A DNA stretch of 64,000 bases from Bathynomus jamesi (Eukaryota > Arthropoda > Malacostraca > Isopoda > Cirolanidae). This document shows, piece after piece, positions 21,236 through 32,693 of this stretch. Location: the NCBI GenBank assembly GCA_023014485.1, contig JAJOZX010008838.1, positions 62,001 to 126,000 on the forward strand. Direction: 5' to 3'. Every line of letters starts with the position of its first letter. Positions within the stretch are counted from its first letter, which is position 1. Position numbers and translations under genes: made by a program. The notes under the pieces are model-generated. The model was not told where the DNA came from, ran no database searches, and was given only the letters and a program-made list of their open reading frames with translations.

Positions 21236-21531
21236 ACCTTTGGTAACCTTCGGTTAGCTTCCGCCGAATTGTTCATTCTGACGAAGGTCAAGCTTTTCAT
21301 TCAACCTTAGACCTACAGTTTAACGTGGAATCCGAACCACGCCCCACCAGCAGCCCAGCGTCTTAACCACTAGGCCAACCAGGGTATCCATTTATCTACC
21401 AACCACTTTCTTTATTGTGTGGAAGACTGAACAGCTGGGTTTTGCTGCGCGCCGGCTGCTGTCACCGGGTTTCGAACCCGGGGCCGATGGATTCGTAGTC
21501 AGCGACGCTAACCACTACACCACCGAGGCAC
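21236..21531 (-). mobile_element. Dimeric tRNA-derived SINE, copy 1
   Basis: On the minus strand the first head reads GGTGTAGTGGTTAGCGTCGC, then CTGACTACGAATCCA and GGTTCGAAACCCGG-type B box. After a linker, a second head reads GGCCTAGTGGTTAAGACGCT and GGTTCGGATTCCACG. The tail ends in the ACCAAAGGTTACCAAAGG type. See 29413-29715. Confidence 0.85.
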
Positions 21532-21554
21532 ATGCCATATATATTATACATACA

Positions 21555-21605
<51 letters not shown>

Positions 21606-22124
21606 CACACACACACACACACACACACACAGGGGTTGGACAGAATAATGGAAACACTCGCATTTTCTGCGCGATATTTTCTGATATCATTAATGGCGTT
21701 ATGTACTTTATTAAAGTAATATGTAACTGCATATAATATGGAGAACATCTTCTGTTTTAATATGTTCATATTGGTTTTCATGTTCTTTTAAAATAAATAA
21801 AAATATAGCGCTTGGAAAAGATGTTACTGCCTGTGAAAGGGGCATGAGTGTGGGAGCCCGTTTGGTTGGTGTTTCAATAATATAAGTCACATAATTGCTC
21901 CTGTATCTCGAGGAACAGTCCTCATGGTTATGAATACACGCAAAAATAATAATAAAAGAACATCAAATAAGGAATATAGTGAGCGTAAAGCAACACTGAC
22001 AGAATGCGACAGAAGAACCTCATATGATAATTATGAGCTGTGAAGTATCAATCAAAGACTGTTGCATCAAAACCTTCTGTTCACAATTTAACAATAGTCC
22101 GCAAAGACCAGTGTCAGTCATAAC

Positions 22125-22580
22125 CGTGGCCGGTCGATTCGCCGACGGACGTTTTGCCGACAGACATTTTGCCGACGGACGTTTCGCCCAACAACCCACA
22201 ATGCCTCTTCAATTTATTGATTCAGAGAAAGGCCATAAAAAGTTAGTACACCTTTGACGATTGGTTAGGTTAAGTCATGATTTTCGTTAGTTTACTGTTA
22301 AAACATACGAAAATATCACGACTTAACCTACAATCGTCATTTTTTTAAATAATATTAGTAATAGTTTCTCTAGACAAATTGTATCTGTAGACAAATTATT
22401 GTAGTTAAATTGTATCTGCAGACTAATTGTTGTAGATAAATTGTTGTAGACAAATTGTTGTAGATGAATTGTATCTTTAGACAAATTGTTGTAGACAAAT
22501 TCGCCGGACACCGTCAAAGTGAATTCCATTGTCTAAAACGAAAGTTTTAAATTATACAATATACACCGAGAAAGAGATAT

Positions 22581-22674
<94 letters not shown>

Positions 22675-22902
22675 ATATAGTATTATCGATATAAATTTAT
22701 TTAAAAAAGGTATCTATGTTTTTACGTCAAGCGTCTGTAACTGTCAATTTAACATAATTTAATATTTTAACAAAATAATCCAATAACATTTAATAATAAC
22801 CTTTAATAACATGTGTGTGTATTTTGTCATAGAAATATTAATGACGTCCGTTCGGCAAAACGTCTGTCGGCAAAACGTCCGTCGGCGAATCGACCGGGTA
22901 CC
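22125..22902. mobile_element. Element with iterated GCCGACGGACGTTTT ends (Merlin/MULE-like architecture)
   Basis: GTCATAAC is duplicated at 22117-22124 and 22903-22910. Both ends carry CGGTCGATTCGCCGACGGAC followed by two more GCCGAC units. The interior includes a fold-back (22256-22338), a run of TTGTAGACAAAT repeats (22365-22500) and (TA)n. No transposase remains. Confidence 0.8.
22256..22338. repeat. Fold-back element family X, copy 2
   Basis: GACGATTGGTTAGGTTAAGT pairs with its complement ending at 22338 around a loop containing TTTACTGTTAAAACA. Confidence 0.78.
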
Positions 22903-23348
22903 GTCATAACTATGTTATGGGAACTGGGGAAAGCCTATTTTAACACCAACCAGTACCAAAGTTCTAATGAATTTGGAGTTGGGGCGAATAATGGGAACAA
23001 ATCTGTGCTTACGTGGTGTAGATTTTTTGTTTATTTCTTTCTTTGGGACTGTTCCTCAAGGTGTAGGGACAATCACGCGACTTTTAATACTGAGACACCA
23101 ACCAAACGGGCTCCTTCTATAATGCCCCTTTCACAGTCAGTAACATTTTTTCCAAGCGCCATATTTTTATTTATTCTACAGTATAAGAACATGAAAAACC
23201 AATATAAACATATTAAAATAGAAGATGTTCTCTATATTATATGCAGTTACATATTACTTTAATGGCACCAGAAAATATAGCATTGCAAATGCGTGTTTCC
23301 ATTATTCTGTCCACCCCCCTGTGTATATATATATATTATATATATATG

Positions 23349-23717
23349 TCCGCCTCGGTGGTGTAGTGGTTAGCGTCGCTGACTACGAATCCATCGGCCC
23401 CGGTTCGAGACCCGGTGACGGCAGCTGGCTCGCAGGAAAACCCAGCTGTTCATCCTTCCACACAATAAAAAAAATGGTTGATAGTTATGAAAATATTTTC
23501 ATATTTTGATCTTCACGTAGAAAAAAGTTTTTTTGCATTTATAATGGTTGATAGATAAATGGGTATCCTGGGTAGCCTCGTGATTAAAACGCTGGGATGC
23601 TAGTGTGGCGTGGTTCGGATTCCACGTTAAACTGTAGGTCTGAGGTGGAGTGAAAAGCTTGGCCTTCGTCAGAATGAACAATTCGGGCGGAAGCTAACCA
23701 AAGATTAACCAAAGGTT
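23349..23717 (+). mobile_element. Dimeric tRNA-derived SINE, copy 2
   Basis: Two tRNA-like heads in tandem as in the other copies; about 60 bases of extra linker (a duplicated ATGGTTGATAG segment) separate them. It ends in ACCAAAGATTAACCAAAGGT. Confidence 0.85.
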
Positions 23718-23802
23718 ATATATGATGCAAACCCACAAGGAAAAAGAAAAATGATCGCATCATTCATTCGTTTCACGTGTTTAATTGTGAAATTGATCCC
23801 AT

Positions 23803-23844
23803 TATATATATATATGTATATATATATGTATATATATATGTATA

Positions 23845-23918
<74 letters not shown>
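23803..23918. repeat. (TA)n microsatellite, longest of about 25 in the window
   Basis: Nearly pure TATA with occasional TATG. Other sizeable tracts are near 1396, 6960, 7163, 8139, 8338, 9339, 12532, 20146, 21561, 22597, 26752, 28532, 31345, 44220, 53089, 54476, 55764 and 59264. Most border a transposon end. Confidence 0.95.
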
Positions 23919-23919
<1 letters not shown>

Positions 23920-25270
23920 TGGGTGGGCAAAAAAACTATTACCTTGAATTTGAACAATATAACTTTACCTTTATCAAATGTTATTTGTACAATCAATATA
24001 TGCGTCTTGTGTGGAATTTCATGGTCTATCTCGTGGTGAAGTTAGATATTTGCTAACTCTAACCATTATTTTGTTATTCGCTGTTATATAGACACGGGTA
24101 GAAAAACTCTGTTTCTATACAGTTACCTAATTGAGTCCAAGATTATATGGAATGTGCCCTCCTCCATTATGAATGCACGCTTGCAACCTTGACCTCTCCC
24201 TTATCGACAGCAGTACCGCATCAAGGATTTTTTCTTGGTAATAAGCAGCAGTGATTTTGGTATTTTGATCAACAAAAACAATCTCTGACTTCCCTAACTT
24301 TGAAATAAAGATGGAAACCATGATTTTTTGAGAAAAAAATGCGGACATTCCCTGCAAAGTCGATCTAGTCTGATAGATTTTTTGTCCTGTCTTCCATAAA
24401 CTCGGTCATTTTGTGTGTTTATTGTTGAAGCAACCGTAAAGGTCTTCTCGTCGCTGAACCATATTTTCGACACTTCTCTGTCTGGGAATCGATCTAACAG
24501 AGGACGACATTTTTCAACTCTTGTTTGCTTATTTGATGCAGAGCTTATGAACTTCGACTCTTTTAAAACATTTAAGACCCAGATCATCTTTTACTATACG
24601 ACGAAAACTAGAGCGAGAAATACCAGTAGTTTTTGAAATTTCTCTAACGAACTTGTGGGTGTTGGGCCGTTCTTCTTGACTGCATATCATGGATGAAACC
24701 ATGTCAATATTTTCCTCAATACGTGATGTTTTTGGTCTTCCACTGCCTTCTTTTCGTTTGGTCGACCCTGTGATATCGATTTTCTTTATGAGATATTGAA
24801 GTCCAGGTATCATCCATCGTTTATTTGGAAACTCACTCTTCATTCGTTTTGCACCCCAGTGTTTCTCCTTACGCAGGTTCAATATCAATGCTTCATCTTC
24901 CAAAGAGTATTTCATTGTGTTATAACTTGTTCACCAACTATAGCAGAATGATGGTCTGAAATGAAAAAAGGAAATAAATTAATTATTTTGTGTAAAAATT
25001 AGGAAAATTAATTATTTATGAAGAAACTGACTGTCATCTGAAAGTATCAGTTGCTGACTCTGACCGCCGTTCAATTGAGCACCATATTCTGATACTTCTC
25101 TCCAGTTGTGAGCTTGTACCTCTACTCCTGTGGCGTTGAATCTAGATTCAAAGAGAGCGTTTGAAAGGGTAAAAGTATGGGTACAACATACGGCCTTAGC
25201 AGTAAGATCTATATAGAGGGTGAGCCACAATATTTTTTAAAATGTTGGGTAATAGTTTTTTTGCCCACCC
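23919..25270 (-). mobile_element. mariner/IS630-type element
   Basis: The terminal repeats read GGGTGGGCAAAAAAACTATT at both ends (left from 23921, right ending 25270) and lie in (TA)n. The element is 1.35 kb, the usual size. Its transposase is on the minus strand and damaged. Confidence 0.88.
24127..24915 (-). pseudogene. mariner-group transposase, frameshifted and truncated
   Basis: It starts MKYSLEDEALILNLRKEK and has the helix-turn-helix region ending KRKEGSGRPKTSRIEENID, then a first catalytic Asp in IWFSDEKTF. Two frameshifts lie near 24560 and 24345. The segment with the second catalytic Asp (D-G-A-P type) is absent. Same family as 59840-60530. Confidence 0.83.
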
Positions 25271-25301
25271 TATATATATATATATATATACACAGAGACA
25301 T

Positions 25302-25701
25302 GTAAGAAGTAAATAGACAGCCCAGATTTTGTGGAACAATTTGGCGTAAAAGATTCAACAATTCTGATCGTGTTGCTGGTTTTTTGGGCTTTTTACGTAA
25401 AGTCTTGACTAGTATTGCCCACACGTGTTCTATGAGGTTCATGTCAGGGGACTGACTCGGCCAAGGAAGTCGTTTGATACCATTTCGCTCCTGCCATTCT
25501 TTCGTCTTTTTTGCAGTGTGGCATGGGGCTCCATCTTCCATGAACAGGCAGCTGTCTTTTTCAATTTGACCACTTGAGAATATTGGCATAAGTCCTTCTT
25601 CAAGGATAGAAATGTAGGAAACGAATATTAGCCATAATAATGGCAAAAAAATGGATGCATACATTTTACCATAAAATTAAGGGTGTCTATTTACTTCTTA
25701 C
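25302..25701 (-). mobile_element. Internally deleted Tc1 element
   Basis: Inverted ends AAGAAGTAAATAGACA at both sides with TA adjoining. The minus strand keeps the Tc1 C-terminal core: LFMEDGAPCHTAKKTKEW and SPDMNLIEHVWAIL, with the DD34E residues D and E. The N-terminal half is deleted. Confidence 0.82.
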
Positions 25702-26390
25702 TTTCACGAAGATCAAGCTCGAGTTGGCCTGGTGGAGTAGTAAGTTCATTTCTTGTACTCTCCAGTCTCCACCTCCTCACATAACCAGGTACGCCCGGCT
25801 CATCGGGGATTGTTCTGAGCTAGGCGTCTAATCTTCTTTTGAAGGTGTCCACTGCAACACCACTCGTGTTCCCTAGGTCTTTGGGCAGCTGATTAAACAG
25901 TTTTGGTCCTCTCACAACAAAACTATTTTCTTTCAGGGTTAAGGATGTTCCCTGTCTAGCTTTTAATTTGGAAACACGACACAGTCTTCCTTTTCTACTT
26001 TCCACTGTTGTTTGGGGAATTACAGGGTTCAGAGTAGGATTAGGGACTAGTTTCTCCATTTTTTTCCAAGTGTAAATAATGATGTATCTCTCTCTCCTCC
26101 TTTCCAATTTGGGTATGATCATTGTTTTCAGCAGAGGAATCATTATTTTCCTATCCCTTCGTTTAAAGGTTCTCAGTATCTGCTCAGTTACTCTCTTTGC
26201 TCTGTTTACTGCTCTCTTATTTTGTGTTTGAAATTTCGCATCATCAGTCATTACAACCCCTAAATCTTTTGCTTTAGAATTTCTCTGAATTTCCTGTCCA
26301 TTTGGGGTATAATATTACATGGATTTTAGGTCCTCTCTTTTTCCGTACCGTAACAACTGAAATTTCTGTGTTAAACTTATATACATGTGT
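25702..26390 (-). mobile_element. CR1-like LINE 3' end, second copy
   Basis: Same family as 8395-9335. It reads MTDDAKFQTQNKRAVNRAKR then jumps from IIPKLE to RRRERYIIIYTW. The missing 147 bp in the reference copy is bounded by TTCCA at 8825 and 8972, a microhomology deletion. Confidence 0.82.
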
Positions 26391-26391
26391 G

Positions 26392-26512
26392 TATATATAT
26401 ATATAATATGGAAAGTCATGCATAAAGAAAAATTGCGTCGCCAGGATTCGAATCCACCAACTCTTGAGTAGAAGGTGAGAGCACCAACCACTACGCAACT
26501 ATGGTATAAAAG
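26392..26512 (-). mobile_element. tRNA-derived SINE, third family
   Basis: Minus strand: TTGCGTAGTGGTTGGTGCTC (A box) and GGTGGATTCGAATCC (B box), followed by a short tail ending at a (TA)n tract. The acceptor ends do not pair, so it is not a functional tRNA gene. Confidence 0.65.
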
Positions 26513-26628
26513 TCAATCTAACGCGAGATGTATTTCATCGTCTGAGAAAGCTACTAAAGCTTTCGCGCCCAAAAGCTTTCAACGTATTAACCCTTCTGAA
26601 GTCAGCTGATGACGTGCATTTCATTCAA

Positions 26629-26748
26629 ATTATCTGGAGCAAAGCATGAAATATCACGTGTGAACGCGCGCGAGTTTCCTATCAGGGTGTCTTCACATTT
26701 ATCTCGTACCTTCAGTTCAAGAGGTGGTGAATTCGAATCTTGGCAGGG

Positions 26749-26804
<56 letters not shown>

Positions 26805-26932
26805 ATATTTCCCTGCCAAGATTCGAATTCACCACCTCTTGAACTGAAGGTACGAGATAAATATGAAGACACCCTGATAGGAAACTCTCGCGTGTTCACA
26901 CGTGATATTTCATGCTTTGCTCCAGATTATAT
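26629..26932. repeat. Inverted pair of SINE-like units around (TA)n
   Basis: Arms 26629-26752 and 26806-26932 are inverted copies, with GGTGGTGAATTCGAATCTTG adjoining the (TA)n centre on each side. They differ at scattered positions (for example CGCGCGCGAG versus ACGCGAGAG). Confidence 0.85.
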
Positions 26933-26939
26933 ATATATA

Positions 26940-27490
26940 TATATATATATAATGCAAATCCACAGGGAAAAAGAAAAATGATTCCAAGGCCTTTCGTGTA
27001 TTCAGAAGTACACCTCGTCAGGGAATGAAGGGAGAGGGCGAGATAACGAAAATATATACATATGTACAACGGGACAGAAAAGTGAAAAGATTAGCACATG
27101 ATTAACAAGAGTTGATTAAAGGGAAAAGGTATTTTAACAGGATATTGTCAATTTTATACATTCTCGCACTGGTATTGAAATTATTTTTAAAATGAATAAA
27201 TACACATTCTACACTATTCCTTTCAATTATATCTGTTTTTTTAACAAGCGCTTTAGAAATATCCCACTTGATTCTATGGTTACATCTGTACATGTGGTTA
27301 AACAATGCACTAGAATTATTTGCAGTTCTACACGCATATTTATGCTGTTTTTTCCTGCTATCTAACGTTATACCCCCTCCGCAGGGGGTATAAAGGTTAT
27401 GCACGTTCCTTTTGGGTGTTGTAAAATTTATACTTGGGGTGTGACAGCCCTCCTGTCCCGAGTCGTGGGATTCTAGAGAAATTGGCTGCC
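26940..27490 (-). mobile_element. Penelope-like element, 3' part
   Basis: The minus frame 27102-27404 reads HKYACRTANNSSALFNHMYR, RIKWDISKALVKKTDIIER and NNFNTSARMYKIDNI, the C-terminal GIY-YIG-associated region of Penelope-like retroelements. A terminal block (GACGAGGTGTACTTCTGAAT on the minus strand) recurs inverted at 28395-28530. Confidence 0.78.
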
Positions 27491-27769
27491 AATTCCTTTA
27501 GGTTCTCTCTCTTTCGGGAGGGTGGGTGAAGTCTGTTGTACAAACCTGTCCCGTGGGTTACTGGGACCCCTTCCCATCCCTACTCTGTCCTTTTAGCTTC
27601 GGTTAATGATGTTCTCCTCTGACTGCAGAAAAAAAAAAAAACTTTTAGTATTAAGTCTTTTTCTCTACTCTTACGATTAGGACCCTACTGCTACCTCATG
27701 CCTGGGAAGAGAGGCTTTGGAACCTCTATAAATAACACCATTTCACTTCAGTTGTAGGTAAATAATTAG

Positions 27770-28316
27770 AGGGGATAATAGCGGGTAGGACTGTTGACCA
27801 TTTGGATTCCTACAAGCTACTTGGGGACTCCAACATGGGTTTAGACGGCATAGGTCGTGTCTCACCAACATGCTCGAGTTTTTCCACGTCATGTTGAGTG
27901 AGTATGATAAGAGTAGGACGATTGATTAGAAAGCATTTGATAAGGTACCTCACCGCCATCTAATGGCCAAAGTGCACGTGCTGGGTATTGGTGGGGAAGT
28001 AGGTAGGTGGATTGAAAACCGGCTGAAGAATGCCACAAAGTTAATCCTTCCGTTAGGCATATGGGCTACAATCGACGCTTACGTGACGCGGGTTCAAAGA
28101 TGTCGATATTAGAAGCATGTTTAGTTTAAATGATAACCCAACTCGCACCAATGGTTGGAAGTTGGATTTGAAACGGTTTAGGACTAGTGTGTGTGGGAAT
28201 TACTTTACCTATAAGATCTGTGACACGTGGAACAGGTTACCTTCAGAAGTTGTGAGCAGTTCCTCTGTGGATCACTTTAAGAAAAGGTTAGACCAAATCT
28301 TGTACACTATTTGAGG
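27770..28316 (+). pseudogene. LINE relic: reverse transcriptase fragment and C-terminus
   Basis: Traces of a reverse transcriptase (KAFDKVPHRHLMAKVHVLGI after a stop) precede the frame 28117-28314, which contains NYFTYKICDTWNRLPSEVVS and FKKRLDQIL, typical of CR1/RTE-like LINE C-termini. Most of the palm domain is deleted. Confidence 0.7.
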
Positions 28317-28394
28317 GTGTAGAAAATTTTCCCTGGCACCCGTTGCCATTGGTACCTCCTCGGTATGGGCCGCAAGGCCTTTTGAGGTACTTCT

Positions 28395-28528
28395 TTTCCT
28401 TGTAACTCTCCCTTCATTCCCTGACGAAGGTGCACTTCTGAATACACGAAAGACCTAGGAATCATTTTTCTCTTTTCCTGTGGGTTTGCATCACTCATTC
28501 ATTTCACGTGTTTAATTGTAAAATTCAT

Positions 28529-28530
<2 letters not shown>
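28395..28530 (+). mobile_element. Penelope-like pseudo-LTR, inverted relative to 26940-27490
   Basis: TTCCCTGACGAAGGTGCACT, then GAATACACGAAAG and the tail GGGTTTGCATCACTCATTCA. The tail also occurs inverted at 23720-23802. No coding part is attached on this side. Confidence 0.65.
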
Positions 28531-28574
<44 letters not shown>

Positions 28575-28923
28575 TAGATAGTTAAATTAACACATTCGAT
28601 GTTCAAATGAAGTCATTAGTTTGTATGAGGGCTGCTGTTAGCCTCATCATTTCCACAACTGGTCTGTTTTGATTTGTCTCAGAATCACTTTCGGTTTATT
28701 TTTGCGATAAAAGCAACAAACGCGTAATTACCCACTAAAATTACTTCAAGATTGCAACATTCGTGTCCGCTGCGTTGATACAGAAAAGATAATAGAAGTT
28801 TCGAGCTTTATTTATAGGTACTAAACGTTATATAAACAATATTCTCGACGCACTTGAAAGCAAATAAAGCGTTTGACAAATATGATCATGGTGTAATAGC
28901 ACATAAAATTAAACATATGGGAA

Positions 28924-30012
28924 CATTGGCTTAGCCACAGGGGAGGGGGCATTAGAACCCCCTAAGAACCATAGGAGTATAACAAAATAATAGGAAGCAT
29001 TTATTCACGGTCTATTACCATGACGATCAATTATTTTTAAAATTATGTTTGAATTACAAAATTAGAAACTAGAAAAAGTGATATAAATTCAGAGGTGCAC
29101 ATAGTTTGTATGCATTTGTTTTGGCTTGATATTTACAGGGTGAACTTTGACGACGCTTGTTTGCCTACCGCGTATAAGTACAGAGTGTAGCAGAAACTAT
29201 TTAGTTAACGTTGGAGACATTGTGTTAGCCCTTTAAAAGGTTAAGCATTACTTAACACCCACCGAGATATTCATGTCAGCACAGAAGATATACTATCTCA
29301 TTTCGCAAAAAAAAACACGTCAGCTCAGTTTCCGCTTGGAGTAATTGTGCTCTGTAAACTATGCCGTTTGGATGTTTACAAATTGTTCGCTGTTTCTATA
29401 TCTTTATATTTAGGTGTCTCGGTGGTGTAGTGGTTAGCGTCGCTGACTACGAATCCATTGGTCCCGGGTTCGAGACCCGGTGACGGCAGCCGACGCGCAG
29501 CAAAACCCAGCTGTTCACTCTTTCACACAATAAAAAAAAAGTAGTTGGTAGATAAATGGGTACCCTGGGTGGCCTAGTGGTTAAGACGCTGGGCTGTTGG
29601 TGGGGCGTGGTTCGGATTCCACGTTAAACTGTAGGTCTAAGGTGGGGTGAAAAGCTTGACCTTCGTCAGAAAGAACAATTCGGGCGAAAGATAACCAAAG
29701 GTTAACCAAAGGATGTTTATAAATATAGATTCCTGTATTGCATCTGAGATGTAACGTATATGTACATATCATCATTGGTTTGCATGCTTTTAATAAATAC
29801 ATAGTACATTGCAAAATGACAAGAATTAAAAACGCGATCAATACACAACAAAGTATTATTTGTCCAACATATACATGTGTAGTTTTTTAATCCATATGCT
29901 GATTTAAAATGAGTGTATTCATCACCGTAGTGTAGATATATAAGTGAAAATTTGTTGAATATTATTTCGTTTGTAACGCCCCTCCCATTAGGAATGTCTG
30001 GCTTCGCCATTG
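28924..30012. mobile_element. hAT-like element inside the LINE
   Basis: Flanked by TATGGGAA (28916-28923) and CATGGGAA (30013-30020), 7 of 8 matching. Ends are CATTGGCTTAGCCACAGGGG and the complement of CAATGGCGAAGCCAGAC. Removing it restores the reading HMG-ITGKVGKW. It contains a dimeric SINE and no transposase. Confidence 0.78.
29413..29715 (+). mobile_element. Dimeric tRNA-derived SINE, copy 3 (best preserved)
   Basis: Head 1: CGGTGGTGTAGTGGTTAGCG, CTGACTACGAATCCA, CCCGGGTTCGAGACCCGG. Its anticodon-loop region resembles tRNA-Arg(ACG). A linker ends CACACAATAAAAAAAAAG. Head 2: GGCCTAGTGGTTAAGACGCT, GTGGTTCGGATTCCACG. Tail: CTTGACCTTCGTCAGAA and AACCAAAGGTTAACCAAAGG. Confidence 0.88.
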
Positions 30013-31341
30013 CATGGGAATAACAGGCAAAGTAGGAAAATGGATCTAAGACTTCCTCAGACAACGTTAGCAAGGCGTAAAAATCCAGGGTATATCATTA
30101 TCAGAATCGAAAGTACCACAAGGAACAGTATTGCCATCATTCTTATTCATTATCATGCTAGCAGACATAGACATTGAAGTAGCCAACAGCAGTACATTAA
30201 CATCCTTTGCGGACGATACAAAATTCAACAGAAAAATCAGTTAAACAGAAGAGGTGGAGGCCCTACAGAGGGACACAAACAAAATATACAGATGGTCAGA
30301 AGACAACAACTTGAAATTTAACACCGAGAAATTTCAGCCTTTGAGATATGGAAGAATTGCTTAAATAAACAGCATATTATGGCCCATCTAGACAGGAAAT
30401 TCAGATAAGCAAGAAAGCAAAAGATTTAGGGATTATAATGATTAATGACCAACGATGCGAAATTTGAGAGACAAAATCAAATAGTGATAAACAAAGCAAA
30501 AATAGTCGCGAGACAGGTACTGAGAACCTTTGAAAGAAAGGTCAAGAAACTCTGATTATACAAAACTTGAATACTGCTCAAGTTTTGAAGTTGATAAATT
30601 TCCTATAAATATGATATATATATAAGAAATTTATCAATGTTTAAATTCAGCACTTGCACTTAACCCATAGCTCTGAAACTTCGTCAAGTGTTTTATGATA
30701 TCAAATGAAACCAGAAAATGTACAGAGCCCATAAAAATTTGACACTTTTGTATTTATGAAATATCCTACCGCTCAGTCTTGACGTCCCAATATAAAAAAG
30801 AAAAAATTAATAAACAAGAAATTAAGAGAAATTTCATAGCCAAGACTGATGACTGCAAATAACTCAACTACTGGGAAAGACCTCTTAAATTAAATATATT
30901 TTCACTGGAAAGAATAAGAGAGAGATACACCATAATTTACACGTGGAAAATAATAGAAAAACTCGTATTTATCCTCAAAATAAACCCAGTACCTAGCCAA
31001 ACAACAGTGGAAAATAGAAGAGGTAGAATTTATAGTGTTCCCAAGCTAAAAGCCAGAGAAGGGACACCCTCAACTCAAAGAAAATAGCTTGGTTGTCAAG
31101 GGGCCAAGACTATTCAACCAACTTCCGAAGGAAATAAGGAACATCACTGGTGTTAAAATGGAATTCTTCAAATCAAGACAAAACGCCTGGCTCAGAACGG
31201 TACCAGATGAGCGGAGTGTGCTTGGCTATGCGCGATGGAGATCGCAAGAGAGCAATTCGTTCCTGCACCAAGCCAAGCCTAGAGGTGGAGCTACCAGCTT
31301 GACCTTCATGTGAAGAAAGACCAACGCATGGAACTTCTATG

Positions 31342-31379
<38 letters not shown>

Positions 31380-31380
<1 letters not shown>

Positions 31381-32693
31381 CATATATAACATATAATTAG
31401 TGAACTTGTTATAAAAGCACATTAATTTAAAGTCTTCCCGATAACAATTCAAATAAAATTTAATTGAACTAAAATATTTCCAACTTAAGAGCATTTCCAT
31501 AATTATTCAGTAAAGGTTTCACTTTATTAATAATAGAGATATTAATAATAAAGATACTACATCTTTCTCAAACTTAAAATATTATGGATTTGGTTTATTA
31601 TGCTAAAACTTTTGTTTCTTAGTGCGTGGGGTTGTTTCCGAATGCAATCTAATAGCTGAATGAAATGGATTGGACAGGGGCAGACCAGTTCTCGTGATAC
31701 CTTTGATACCTCCCTGTGCTGATCCACACCGAGGGAGAATTGGAGCTGTGTACTACCAATGTAAGATGCTTGGCAGCTATCACAAATATATTTTTAAATA
31801 AATAGCACGAGCCTAGTCTGCTCAGGACACCTCTCATTAAAATTTAAAAATGAGGATATTTTAAAACTATGAACAAAACCAAATGAAATTCAATTTGAAG
31901 ATAATAGTTACTTCGTGTTTTCCTTAGCAATTTTCTAATATTAAAACTACAGTGACCAAATACAGAAAACTCAAATGCACCATTTGTTTAGGTTTGTTAC
32001 CGGTTTTTCGGTTTTGTACAGGAATTAAGTTTGTCTAAAATTTCTTTAGTAATTTATGAAAAGATATAAACCGGATAACTATCATCATAAAAATTATTTC
32101 TAAGAAAACTGTTTCATTATGGAAAACCTGATCATTTGAACATAAATTGAAAGCTCTCTAAATTATGGTATTATTTCATCTAAGTTTATATTTGTTATAA
32201 ACAATGCTAAAAAAAAATTTTTTGTACCTAAGCCCTTAAAAGTAACATTCTATATAAGGACGTTGTGAAAGACGAAACACCCAAGGTAACAAGTACATTC
32301 AGAGACGGCAAAGAATCGTTTCTCTTCTCTTCAAAAGTAAATTTAACATTAACATTTTGGTATTTACATAGTTAAAAAACAGCACTGCGCTCATTATCAA
32401 ACAACAAAATTTTTTAATTGATGCGTTTTTATAACAAGTAAGTTGACTTATTATGTGTTATATGTAGTGACATTAAATAATTTTGTAATTTTATATAGTG
32501 TGTTTGAAATATTTAGATAAATACAACTTAGGTCTTGATTCTTTGTCTTTGTAGCTACTGAAGGTAGAGGTTGAACTTTCGAATAGTTTAGTCATTGCAT
32601 AAATAAAGTGAAAAGAATGTTGGTTTCTGCAATTATATTGATATTCCTTGTAAGAATTTAGTTTCCGAAGAATGAATAACAAATATATATATA
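31380..32693. other. AT-rich DNA, nothing recognised
   Basis: About 1.3 kb without convincing frame, inverted repeat or RNA-like box. It could hold host non-coding DNA. Confidence 0.45.

Larger units (their letters stand above)
21630..23321. mobile_element. Palindromic Tc1-like element hosting a further insertion
   Basis: Ends CAGGGGTTGGACAGAATAAT (left) and the complement of CAGGGGGGTGGACAGAATAA (right). Arms are about 290 bp (21630-21921) and 272 bp (23050-23321). The left side retains a decayed Tc1-type transposase N-terminal stretch (around 21905-22090). The centre is occupied by the 22125-22902 element. Confidence 0.82.
28865..31325 (+). mobile_element. CR1-like LINE, decayed, third copy, broken by a hAT
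   Basis: It starts 5'-truncated at KAFDKYDHGVIAHKI. After the insertion it continues GITGKVGKW, VPQGTVL, TSFADDTKF and, near the end, GPRLFNQLPKEIRNITG. Numerous stops show age. About 180 bases of unrelated DNA (30592-30770) interrupt the C-terminal part. Confidence 0.8.

Noticed and set aside
22813..23262. 149-residue frame
   Set aside because: It crosses the junction between the nested element and the palindromic Tc1 arm, so it cannot be a single gene.
23349..23425. tRNA gene
   Set aside because: A and B boxes are good but the acceptor strands do not pair and the unit recurs with a SINE body; it is a SINE head.
23751..24056. Long frames of alternating Ile-Tyr
   Set aside because: They are translations of (TA)n microsatellites, here and at 7031, 9288, 21417, 26602 and elsewhere; not genes.
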